The notes beneath the pieces were generated by a model. The model was not told the DNA's origin. It saw only the letters and a list, made by a program, of their open reading frames with translations, and did no database searches. The position numbers and the translations under genes are program-made. From Modicisalibacter xianhensis (GTDB lineage Bacteria; Pseudomonadota; Gammaproteobacteria; Pseudomonadales; Halomonadaceae), in assembly GCF_900113605.1 (NCBI RefSeq), contig NZ_FOPY01000001.1, positions 7,669 through 71,668 on the forward strand: a stretch of DNA of 64,000 nt, given 5' to 3'. Positions 35,775 to 43,138 of the stretch are shown here, piece after piece; positions within the stretch are counted from its first letter, which is position 1, and every line of letters starts with the position of its first letter.

Positions 35775-36437
35775 ATGTCCCGTCAGTTCGCCATTCTGGG
35801 GCTTGGCTACTTCGGTATTACCGTCGCGGAAGAACTGCTGCGCAAGCACAACGAGGTTCTGGGCGTCGACCACAACGAAACCCGTGTCAACGAATTCTCC
35901 GATCTGTTCAGCCACGCCGTAGTGGCCGATATCACCGATGAGAAGGCATTGGCGGAACTCTCGCTGGGTGACTACGACGCCGTGGTCGTGGATGTCGACG
36001 ACAACATCGAAGCCAGCATGGTCTGCACGATGCTCGCCAAGGAACAGGGCGCGCGCGAGGTTTGGGCCAAGGCGCATTCGGACACGCACTACCGCCTTCT
36101 CAAGCAGCTTGGTGCCGACCATATCGTCTACCCCGAGCGGGATATTGGCATGCGGGTCGCGGAGAGCCTGCATTACCATGCGCTGGTCGACTTCATTCGC
36201 CTCGGCGAACGCCAGTTCATCGTCGAATTGCAGACCACCGAGCGCCTGACCGAGCATTGCCGAACCGTCGGCGACCTGGAACTCGACGAGGCCAACCTTT
36301 CCCTGATTGCCATCAGGCGTGACGACAGCCTGGAAAAGGCCCCCGATAATGACGCGCCCCTGCAAGCGCACGATCACCTGGTGTTGATGGGCGACCTGGA
36401 GGACCTGCGCAATCTCGGCAAGAAGCTCTGGCCATGA
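35775..36437 (+). CDS. Ktr/Trk potassium uptake regulatory subunit (KtrA-like, RCK domain)
   Basis: A 220-residue cytoplasmic gating protein. An RCK-N Rossmann domain begins QFAILGLGYFGITVAEELL, with the dinucleotide motif GLGYFG, an Asp at the end of beta-2 (GVDHNE) and AKEQGAREVWAKAHSDTHYRLL. A C-terminal RCK-C domain follows (about 135-218). It forms an octameric ring on the KtrB channel and responds to ATP/ADP or NAD. AAGGAG precedes the AUG and the gene overlaps the ktrB-like gene by 4 nt. K+ uptake is central to osmoadaptation in a halophile. Confidence 0.92.
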   Translation: MSRQFAILGLGYFGITVAEELLRKHNEVLGVDHNETRVNEFSDLFSHAVVADITDEKALAELSLGDYDAVVVDVDDNIEASMVCTMLAKEQGAREVWAKAHSDTHYRLLKQLGADHIVYPERDIGMRVAESLHYHALVDFIRLGERQFIVELQTTERLTEHCRTVGDLELDEANLSLIAIRRDDSLEKAPDNDAPLQAHDHLVLMGDLEDLRNLGKKLWP

Positions 36438-37801
36438 TGCGATTCCGCCAGCGCCTCGCCAAGCCATTCAAGCGTGTGCCCTACGGCCGCGTCATTCCCC
36501 TGTCGCCCCCGCAGGTCATTCTGCTGGGCTTCATCGCCCTGATCATCCTCGGCACCCTGCTGCTCTCGTCGAGTGCCGTCACCGGCATGCCAATGTCCTG
36601 GCACGAGGCCCTGTTCACTGCAACCTCAGCCGTCACGGTAACCGGATTGACGGTCGTCGATACCGCACAGATGAGCGCACTGGGTCAGATCGTCGTGCTG
36701 GGCCTGATCCAGGTTGGCGGGCTCGGCTTCATGACCTTCGCCGCATTGATGATGGCCCTGCTAGGCATGCGCCTGCCACTTCAGCAGCAGAACATGGTGC
36801 GGGAGACCCTGCACAATACCTCGTACAGTGGCGTGATGCGCCTGGTACGCCTGGTTATCCTATTCACGCTCACTGCCGAGCTCGCCGGTGCCCTGCTGCT
36901 GGCCCTGACCTGGGTACCTGAATTCGGCTGGGCTCAGGGCCTGTGGGTCAGTGCCTTCCATGCCGTTTCCGCCTTCAACAATGCCGGGTTCTCCATCCTG
37001 CCTCAGGGCTTGGTGCCCTGGGTGGCCGATCCTCTGGTCAATGGCGTGATGAGCCTGCTGTTCGTCATCGGTGGTCTCGGCTTCATCGTGATTGCCGAGC
37101 TGGTCGAGTGGCGTCGACAGCGCCGCCTGTCGCTACATGCACGCATCGTCCTGCATGCCACGCTGTGGCTGTCGCTGAGCGCCATGCTCCTGCTGCTGCT
37201 GCTCGAATGGAATAATCCCTACACCCTGGGCGGCCTGGAAAGCATCTTCGCACGCTTGCAGGCGGCCTGGTTCCAGGCCGTCACGCCGCGCTCGGCAGGC
37301 TTCAGCACCGTGAACATGGACCTGCTGACCGCCCCGGCCACCTTGCTGATCATGCTGTTGATGTTCATCGGTGCCGGCTCCGGATCGACGGCCAGCGGCA
37401 TCAAGGTGAGCACCTTCGTGGTCGTGCTGCTGGTTGCTCGCTCTTTCCTGCGCGGCAGCACCCAGCCTGCCATCTTTCGCCGCGCCATTCCCGAGGAGAC
37501 CGTGTTCAAGGCCATTGCCGTATCCTTGGCCGGCATGTTGCTGGTGTTCGCATCGCTTTTCATGCTGACGCTCACCGAAACCGGCAAGACCTTCATCGAC
37601 CTGGCCTTCGAAGCCGTATCCGCTTTCGGGACAGTCGGCCTGTCACGAGGCATTACCGAAGCATTGAGCGTACCGGGCCAACTGACGCTTTGCGTGACGA
37701 TGCTGCTGGGCCGGGTCGGCCCCATTTCCCTGGGCTATTTCATTACCACCCGCCAAGCCCCGGGCATACGTTACGCCGAGGGACACGTGCATATCGGCTG
37801 A
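36434..37801 (+). CDS. TrkH/KtrB family potassium uptake channel subunit
   Basis: A 455-residue membrane protein with four pore (P-loop) repeats. Filter-like segments are TATSAVTVTGLTVVD, FHAVSAFNNAGFSILPQG, AVTPRSAGFSTVNM and EAVSAFGTVGLSRGIT, each with the conserved Gly of SKT channels. The third repeat is followed by the intramembrane-loop stretch IGAGSGSTASGIKVSTF. It starts within the stop of the ktrA-like gene (ATGATG). Size and paired RCK partner favour the Na+-dependent KtrAB type over TrkH. Confidence 0.92.
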   Translation: MMRFRQRLAKPFKRVPYGRVIPLSPPQVILLGFIALIILGTLLLSSSAVTGMPMSWHEALFTATSAVTVTGLTVVDTAQMSALGQIVVLGLIQVGGLGFMTFAALMMALLGMRLPLQQQNMVRETLHNTSYSGVMRLVRLVILFTLTAELAGALLLALTWVPEFGWAQGLWVSAFHAVSAFNNAGFSILPQGLVPWVADPLVNGVMSLLFVIGGLGFIVIAELVEWRRQRRLSLHARIVLHATLWLSLSAMLLLLLLEWNNPYTLGGLESIFARLQAAWFQAVTPRSAGFSTVNMDLLTAPATLLIMLLMFIGAGSGSTASGIKVSTFVVVLLVARSFLRGSTQPAIFRRAIPEETVFKAIAVSLAGMLLVFASLFMLTLTETGKTFIDLAFEAVSAFGTVGLSRGITEALSVPGQLTLCVTMLLGRVGPISLGYFITTRQAPGIRYAEGHVHIG

Positions 37802-37820
37802 TGCCCTTCGAGAACGGGAA

Positions 37821-37846
37821 AGCCCCATGGCATCTGCCATGGGGCT
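37821..37846. terminator. Bidirectional terminator between ktrB-like gene and hpd
   Basis: AGCCCCATGGC pairs perfectly with GCCATGGGGCT around ATCT. It lies between two convergent genes. On the - strand it is followed by TTTCCC, and on the + strand by a weak tract. Confidence 0.7.
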
Positions 37847-37868
37847 ACAAATGGTGAGTTGCCAGGGA

Positions 37869-38963
37869 TTACTTGAGGACGCCGCGGCGAATCTGGTCCT
37901 CCTCGATGGACTCGAACAGGGCCTTGAAGTTGCCCTCGCCAAACCCGTCGTTGCCCTTGCGCTGGATGATCTCGAAGAAGATCGGACCGATCACCGTTTC
38001 AGTGAATATCTGCAACAGCACGCCCTGGTCCGGTGCACCGTCGACCAGCAGGTTCAGTTCCCGCAACTCCTCGAGATTTTCCTCGTGATTGGGCACGCGG
38101 GCGTCGACCTTTTCGTAATAGGTATCCGGTGTCGACATGAACTTGACGCCGTTGGCCTTGAGGGCACGCACGGTGGCGTAGATGTCATCCGTGGCCATGG
38201 CCAGGTGCTGGATACCCTCGCCGTTATACTCACGCAGGAATTCGGCAATCTGCGAATTGTCATCGGCAGACTCGTTGATGGGAATGTGCATCTTGCCGCA
38301 GGGCGCGGTCATTGCCCGCGAGTGCAGGCCGGTCTTCTTGCCGGCGATATCGAAATAGCGGATCTCGCGGAAGTTGGCGATATCGGTGTAGAAGTCTGCC
38401 CACTTATCCATCTGGCCGCGATCGACATTGTGCGTCAGGTGATCGAGCACCTTGAGGCCGACGCTGCGGTCGTTCTTCCCTGCCCCGGGAATCGGCTCGA
38501 AATCGATGTCATAGATGGTACGGCCCTGGTCATCGACACGCTGGTCGACGAAGTACAACAGCGATCCGCCGATGCCCTTGATGGCCGGAATCCCCACTTC
38601 GCCGGGTCCCACTGGATTGTCGGCCGGCTCGGCCCCATGGGCCAGCGCATGCTCGTAGGCCTGCCGGGCATCGGCCACCTTCCAGGCCATGGCACAGGCG
38701 CTGGGCCCATGGACCTTGGCAAAGGCCTCGGCATGACTGTCGGTTTCCCCGTTGAGCACGAAGTTGACGCCTTCCTGCTGGAACAGTGTGACGTTTTTTG
38801 AGCGGTGTCGACGGGTCTCGGTGAAGCCCATCTGCAGGAATAGCCGACGCAGTGCCTCGAGGCCTTCCGGCGTGGGCGCAGTGAACTCGACGAACTCGAA
38901 CCCATTGGTTCCGATGGGATTCTGCTGAGATACGGTCGAAGCGGAAGTCGCGGGGGCGTTCAT
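37869..38963 (-). CDS. hpd: 4-Hydroxyphenylpyruvate dioxygenase
   Basis: A 364-residue Fe(II) dioxygenase that converts 4-hydroxyphenylpyruvate (from tyrosine) to homogentisate. The C-terminal domain contains the iron ligands: His in VLDHLTHNV, His in GIQHLAMATDDI and Glu in GPIFFEIIQRKG. The N-terminal vicinal-oxygen-chelate domain is intact, and the terminal helix FKALFESIEEDQIRRGVLK gates the active site. GGGAGACAGG precedes AUG. A TyrR-like box lies about 140 bp upstream, matching those at phhA in this window. Homogentisate genes are not in view. Confidence 0.97.
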   Translation of the reverse strand: MNAPATSASTVSQQNPIGTNGFEFVEFTAPTPEGLEALRRLFLQMGFTETRRHRSKNVTLFQQEGVNFVLNGETDSHAEAFAKVHGPSACAMAWKVADARQAYEHALAHGAEPADNPVGPGEVGIPAIKGIGGSLLYFVDQRVDDQGRTIYDIDFEPIPGAGKNDRSVGLKVLDHLTHNVDRGQMDKWADFYTDIANFREIRYFDIAGKKTGLHSRAMTAPCGKMHIPINESADDNSQIAEFLREYNGEGIQHLAMATDDIYATVRALKANGVKFMSTPDTYYEKVDARVPNHEENLEELRELNLLVDGAPDQGVLLQIFTETVIGPIFFEIIQRKGNDGFGEGNFKALFESIEEDQIRRGVLK

Positions 38964-39103
38964 GGCCTGTCTCCCTGAGTGTCATTGTTGGTCGACCTCG
39001 CCAGGTGGCGAAGGATGCCACCAGACTAGGGCGACCCGGGGCTGACGGAAACGTCACTCAGGCTCCCCGACACCTGCCTTGGCGCCGCATATCAAGCGTT
39101 CTG

Positions 39104-39121
39104 CGTAAAGCCAGCGTGACA
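39104..39121. promoter_or_regulatory. TyrR/PhhR-like box upstream of hpd
   Basis: On the - strand this reads TGTCACGCTGGCTTTACG, fitting the TyrR box TGTAAA-N6-TTTACA at 9 of 12 fixed positions. The right arm TTTACG is identical to that of the candidate before phhA. A TGACG-GAAA-CGTCA palindrome (39043-39056) lies between it and the gene. Confidence 0.5.
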
Positions 39122-39188
39122 GAGGCAAATGGCATGATTCCGACTGTGCCAGGCCGGCTCGAAAGCCTGACACCCCGTCACGTTTTTC

Positions 39189-39797
39189 TTACAGCGCTGC
39201 CATGCCGGCCAGCAATCCCCAGGCCACACCGATCAGTACCAGCGCAATGGCAGCATCGATGACCCGCCACACCCAAGGACTGGCCAGGCGCGGCGCCAGC
39301 CAACCAGCGGCGGCCACCAGACCGAAGAACCAGGCAAAGGAGGCTATCGATGCCCCCAGGTAGAAGCCTAGCGGGCTGGCTTGGGCAGCGCCTATCGCTC
39401 CAAGCATTACCAAGGTATCGAGATACACCTGAGGATTGAGCAGTGTCACGGCCAGCGTCGCGACGATCACGCTACGCCGCGAGCCCGCCACTGCCGTATC
39501 CGCCTGGAGCCCCTTGGCGGTCATGGCCCGCCTGGCAGCCAGCCCGGCCTGCCAGAGCAGGAACGCCGCCCCACCCACGCGCGCCAGCAACATGAGCGTG
39601 TCCTGGCTGGCGATCAGTTGCCCCAGCCCCATCACGCCCAGGCCGATAAGCACCCAGTCGCAGACGGCACAAAGTGTCGCTACCAGCCAGGGATGCTCAC
39701 GACGCAGCCCCTTGCCCAGCACAAACGCGTTCTGTGCGCCGATCGCCACGATCAACCCCGCCCCGATGCCCAACCCCTGGATCAAGGAAACGAACAC
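39189..39797 (-). CDS. argO: LysE/ArgO family amino acid exporter
   Basis: A 202-residue membrane protein with six hydrophobic helices. The start LGIGAGLIVAIGAQNAFVLGKGLRREHP is the LysE/ArgO signature; LLNPQVYLDTLVMLGAI near residue 117 is the second. It should export arginine and/or lysine. The start is GTG with AGGAG at good spacing. It is divergent from a lysR-type gene of the ArgP kind, the usual regulator of argO/lysE, with an A/T-rich 115-bp control region between them. Symbol assigned by family and context. Confidence 0.85.
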   Translation of the reverse strand: MFVSLIQGLGIGAGLIVAIGAQNAFVLGKGLRREHPWLVATLCAVCDWVLIGLGVMGLGQLIASQDTLMLLARVGGAAFLLWQAGLAARRAMTAKGLQADTAVAGSRRSVIVATLAVTLLNPQVYLDTLVMLGAIGAAQASPLGFYLGASIASFAWFFGLVAAAGWLAPRLASPWVWRVIDAAIALVLIGVAWGLLAGMAAL

Positions 39798-39912
39798 TCT
39801 TGAATTCTCCTGTCAGCAAACGAATAGCGAATGGGTTGCAAGTCGCAGGCAGGTTAGGCTTGACTGTAAGATAAGTGAAATTAATTAAAGAAATATGTGA
39901 TTACATAGGCTG

Positions 39913-40845
39913 ATGCTCGATTACAAACTTCTGCAGGCTCTGTCAGCGGTGGTCGATCAATCCGGATTCGAACGCGGCGCCAAGCACCTGGGGCTGACGC
40001 AGTCGGCGGTCTCGCAGCGCATCAAATTGCTCGAGGCTCGCCTGGGTCAACCGGTCTTGGTTCGCGCTCCGAAACTTGCCCCGACACCGCTGGGGCGCCG
40101 CCTGCTCAATCATGTGCAACAGGTCCGCCTGCTCGAACACGACCTGCTGGACCAGATCCCGGCCCTCGGCGAACGCGAACAACGCCTGCGCCTGGCCATC
40201 AATGCCGATAGTCTTGCGACCTGGTGGTCGCCGGTCACCGGCGAGTTCTGCCGCCAACAGGGCCTTCTGCTGGACCTGGTCGTCGAGGATCAGGATGTGG
40301 CCTTGAAGCGCATGCGTGACGGTGAAGTCGCCGGCTGCATCTGTGCCACACCTCGCCCAGTCCAGGGAGCCCGCTCGCACCCCTTGGGCAGCATGCGCTA
40401 TCGGGCGTTGGCCAGCCCAGGTTATGTCGAGCGTCATTTTCCACATGGCCTGACCCATGAAGCACTTCGTCGGGCCCCGGCAATCGTCTTTGGGCCGGAT
40501 GACCGGCTGCAGCACCGTTATCTGGAAATGCGAGGGTATCTCGAACCCTTTCCGCACCACCTGTGCCCCTCGTCGGAGGGGTTCATTCACCTGGCACAGG
40601 CCGGCATGGGCTATGGCCTGATCCCCGAAGGACAGGTCAAGCGCGAACTCGAGGAAGGTGCCCTGGTGGATCTGGATACCAGCAGCTACATCGACGTGCC
40701 GCTGTACTGGCACTACTGGCGCCACGGTGGCAGCACGCTGGAAGCACTGACCGAGCACTTGCTGGCGACCTGTCACGATTGGCTGGCGCCACTCGATGGC
40801 GCGCTTGCGGCAACTCCCGACCCGGCATTGCCAGCCAGGCACTAG
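39913..40845 (+). CDS. argP: LysR-family regulator ArgP
   Basis: A 310-residue LysR-type regulator. The N-terminal winged helix-turn-helix (YKLLQALSAVVDQSGFERGAKHLGLTQSAVSQRIKLLE) and the typical ArgP stretches NADSLATWW near residue 97 and FHLCPSSEGFIHLAQAGMGYGLIPE-like segment near residue 225 identify the ArgP/IciA/LysG branch. It activates the arginine/lysine exporter gene in response to these amino acids. It is divergent from argO, in the standard arrangement. The C-terminal 20 residues are Ala/Pro-rich and variable. Confidence 0.9.
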   Translation: MLDYKLLQALSAVVDQSGFERGAKHLGLTQSAVSQRIKLLEARLGQPVLVRAPKLAPTPLGRRLLNHVQQVRLLEHDLLDQIPALGEREQRLRLAINADSLATWWSPVTGEFCRQQGLLLDLVVEDQDVALKRMRDGEVAGCICATPRPVQGARSHPLGSMRYRALASPGYVERHFPHGLTHEALRRAPAIVFGPDDRLQHRYLEMRGYLEPFPHHLCPSSEGFIHLAQAGMGYGLIPEGQVKRELEEGALVDLDTSSYIDVPLYWHYWRHGGSTLEALTEHLLATCHDWLAPLDGALAATPDPALPARH

Positions 40846-40948
40846 TCTTCCCGTGACAGTGCATGCTGGCCGAGCCGGCACAATCCTCGCTCGACATTCC
40901 GGGAACCACGGACAACGCTAGAAACAGGGAGTTCGAGAGTGATGTTTC

Positions 40949-41290
40949 ATGCCGGGATTCAGAATCGCCCTGTGCCTGGTGGCGTTGTCGCTTGCAGGCG
41001 GGTGCAGCAATGGTCCGACGCCGCCTACGCCGACGACCCATGTCGTGAGCGCCTACGGTAATACGCTACCCAAGGCGCAAGAGCAGGCCATTCGCATGGC
41101 CCAGGTGCGCTGCGCAGACGACGAACCGATAGTTATCGCGCGACAGGCCTACCCCGCCAACCCGGCATTGGCCATCGCGTCCCTGCCGGCGGCACCGCCT
41201 CCGGGCGATGCGATCGGCTTGGCCGCAGCGACCCATGAAGGCGAAAGCCCAGCCATACGGCTGGGCTTTCGCTGTGTTCCTGCTCCCTGA
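40949..41290 (+). CDS. Small secreted lipoprotein, function unknown
   Basis: A 113-residue protein. A basic N-terminus, a hydrophobic stretch and a lipobox-like LAGGC (Cys about residue 20) suggest a lipoprotein; the remainder is Pro/Ala-rich. Two further Cys (in VRCADDEP and near the end in GFRC) could form a disulphide. I do not recognise the family. The last 15 codons overlap a perfect hairpin (see the terminator entry), so the 3' end of the gene doubles as its terminator, or the real C-terminus lies elsewhere. No ribosome binding site is obvious; confidence in the gene is moderate. Confidence 0.55.
   Translation: MPGFRIALCLVALSLAGGCSNGPTPPTPTTHVVSAYGNTLPKAQEQAIRMAQVRCADDEPIVIARQAYPANPALAIASLPAAPPPGDAIGLAAATHEGESPAIRLGFRCVPAP
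41243..41270. terminator. Hairpin embedded in the 3' end of the lipoprotein gene
   Basis: GAAAGCCCAGCC pairs perfectly with GGCTGGGCTTTC around an ATAC loop (12 bp). It lies between convergent genes and can act on both strands, but its + strand arm is inside the lipoprotein reading frame. Confidence 0.65.
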
Positions 41291-41292
41291 TC

Positions 41293-41595
41293 TCATGTAT
41301 CGAGCAATTTCTCGACGACGCTGACCCGATCGGCCATGGTCTGCTCACGGTCAGTGCGCGTACCCAGTTTCAACGATGTATTGACGCGAGGCGCGCCCAT
41401 GTCATGCAGCACTTCATGGCAGCGCTTGACCACGGCCGCGACCTCGTCCCATTCCCCTTCGATATTGGTGCCATAGGCATGCAGCCGGTGATTGAGGCCC
41501 GCTTCCTGAATCACCCGCTCGCATGCAGCCACATAGGAAGACACCGACACGCCTACCCCCAAGGGGATCACGTTCAAATCGGCAATTACGTGCAT
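41293..41595 (-). CDS. MTH1187/YkoF-type thiamine-binding protein (DUF77)
   Basis: A 100-residue protein of the MTH1187 family. Features are the start MHVIADLNVIPLGVGVSVSSYVA, the HAYGTNIEGEWDEV core (ligand pocket) and PRVNTSLKLGTRTDRE at the end. Family members form tetramers that bind thiamine or its hydroxymethylpyrimidine part; the physiological role is uncertain. It is a single gene with its own promoter region. Length is typical. Confidence 0.85.
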   Translation of the reverse strand: MHVIADLNVIPLGVGVSVSSYVAACERVIQEAGLNHRLHAYGTNIEGEWDEVAAVVKRCHEVLHDMGAPRVNTSLKLGTRTDREQTMADRVSVVEKLLDT

Positions 41596-41800
41596 TACGT
41601 CCCCTCCCGACAGCCTGAATGGGCTGCTTCAGCCAAAGCATGGGTTCCTGATCTAGTCTAGGCTATCGGTCATATAGCTTAAAACTGTTGAACTTGGCTC
41701 ATAGATATCAGCATGCTCATTAGCGTGCAATCAATTGGCAAGGACTGCCTTGCTCGAGACCTGTATCGCAACCATGACAAGATGCATACCGGAGTTCGGC

Positions 41801-42952
41801 ATGACAAGTGAACAGCGCATCGGCTCCATCGCCTTGCCCGATACCCGGGCCCGACGAGTCGTGGAGGACCTGCTTGAAGGCTCGGGCATCACCCTCAACG
41901 GCACCCAGCCCTGGGACATTCAGGTGCTGCATCCCGACTTTTTCTCCCGCGTTCTGCACCAGGGCACCCTGGGTCTCGGTGAAGCCTACATGGATGGCTG
42001 GTGGGAGTGCGATCGCATTGACGAACTTGCCTACAAGCTACTGCTTCACGGGCTGGGTAAACGTGCCCATACGCCTTCCGAACGCCTGATGTACCGGCTC
42101 CAGGCCGGATTCTTCAATCTGCAGAGCAAGACGCGCGCCTACATGGTAGGCGAGGCGCACTACGATCTCGGCAACGATCTCTTCGAGCGCATGCTCGACC
42201 CGACCATGTGCTATTCGTGTGGCTACTGGAAGGACGCCGGCAACCTGCACGAGGCCCAAATCGCCAAGCTCGACCTGGCCGCCCGCAAGCTGCGGATCCA
42301 ACCGGGCATGAAAGTGCTGGACATCGGTTGCGGCTGGGGCAGTTTCGCCGAGCATGCAGCCCGTCACTACGGTGCCGAGGTCACCGGCATCACTATTTCC
42401 AGGGAACAGGCCGCCCTGGCCAGGAAACGCTGCCAGGAGCTGCCTGTGAACATCCTGCTCGAGGACTACCGCGACCTCGAAGGCCGTTTCGATCGCATCG
42501 TATCGATCGGGATGTTCGAACACGTCGGACACCGTAACTACCGCACCTATTTCGACACGGTCACCCGCCTGCTCGATGACGATGGCTTATTCGTGCTGCA
42601 CACCATCGGTTCCAATAGCTCCGAGATCAGCGCCGACCCCTGGATCAACAAGTACATCTTTCCCAATGGCGTCCTGCCCTCGGTCAAGCACATTGCCCAG
42701 GCCAGCGAAGGTCGCCTGCTAATGGAGGACTGGCAGAACTTCGGCGCTGACTACGACCGTACGCTGATGGCCTGGCTGAAAAATTTCGATGCCCATTGGC
42801 ATCAAGTCGCAGCCAACTACAACGAGCGTACCCGGCGCATGTTCCGCTACTACCTCAGCGTCTGCGCCGGGGCCTTCCGGGCGCGCGACATCCAGCTATG
42901 GCAGGTGGTCTACTCCAAGAAACGAGCGGGCCGCTACGACGCACCTCGCTGA
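41801..42952 (+). CDS. cfa: Cyclopropane-fatty-acyl-phospholipid synthase
   Basis: A 383-residue SAM-dependent enzyme that adds a methylene bridge across double bonds of membrane phospholipids, a stationary-phase and salt-stress modification. An N-terminal lipid-binding domain includes LGLGEAYMDGWWECDRIDELAYKLL. The methyltransferase domain has LDIGCGWGSFAEHAARHYGAEVTGITISREQ (SAM site), VSIGMFEHVGHRNYRTYF (active-site Glu/His) and FPNGVLPSVKHI. I start at the AUG with GGAG 8 nt upstream rather than 22 codons earlier. It is monocistronic. Confidence 0.95.
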   Translation: MTSEQRIGSIALPDTRARRVVEDLLEGSGITLNGTQPWDIQVLHPDFFSRVLHQGTLGLGEAYMDGWWECDRIDELAYKLLLHGLGKRAHTPSERLMYRLQAGFFNLQSKTRAYMVGEAHYDLGNDLFERMLDPTMCYSCGYWKDAGNLHEAQIAKLDLAARKLRIQPGMKVLDIGCGWGSFAEHAARHYGAEVTGITISREQAALARKRCQELPVNILLEDYRDLEGRFDRIVSIGMFEHVGHRNYRTYFDTVTRLLDDDGLFVLHTIGSNSSEISADPWINKYIFPNGVLPSVKHIAQASEGRLLMEDWQNFGADYDRTLMAWLKNFDAHWHQVAANYNERTRRMFRYYLSVCAGAFRARDIQLWQVVYSKKRAGRYDAPR

Positions 42953-43138
42953 GAATGCTGTCACATTGCGTCCGTTGGCACTCACCGCCAAGGCACAATG
43001 GTAAAAACACCTACGACTCCTGGCCGATAACAACTCGGCCTGCCTGCCGGTATAGTGGCCGACTTGCCATGAGCCGCCGGTCTCCGTCATGCATGCAAGG
43101 CGACTCGACATGCGTCCTTGAATGCGGGGAGTCCGCGG

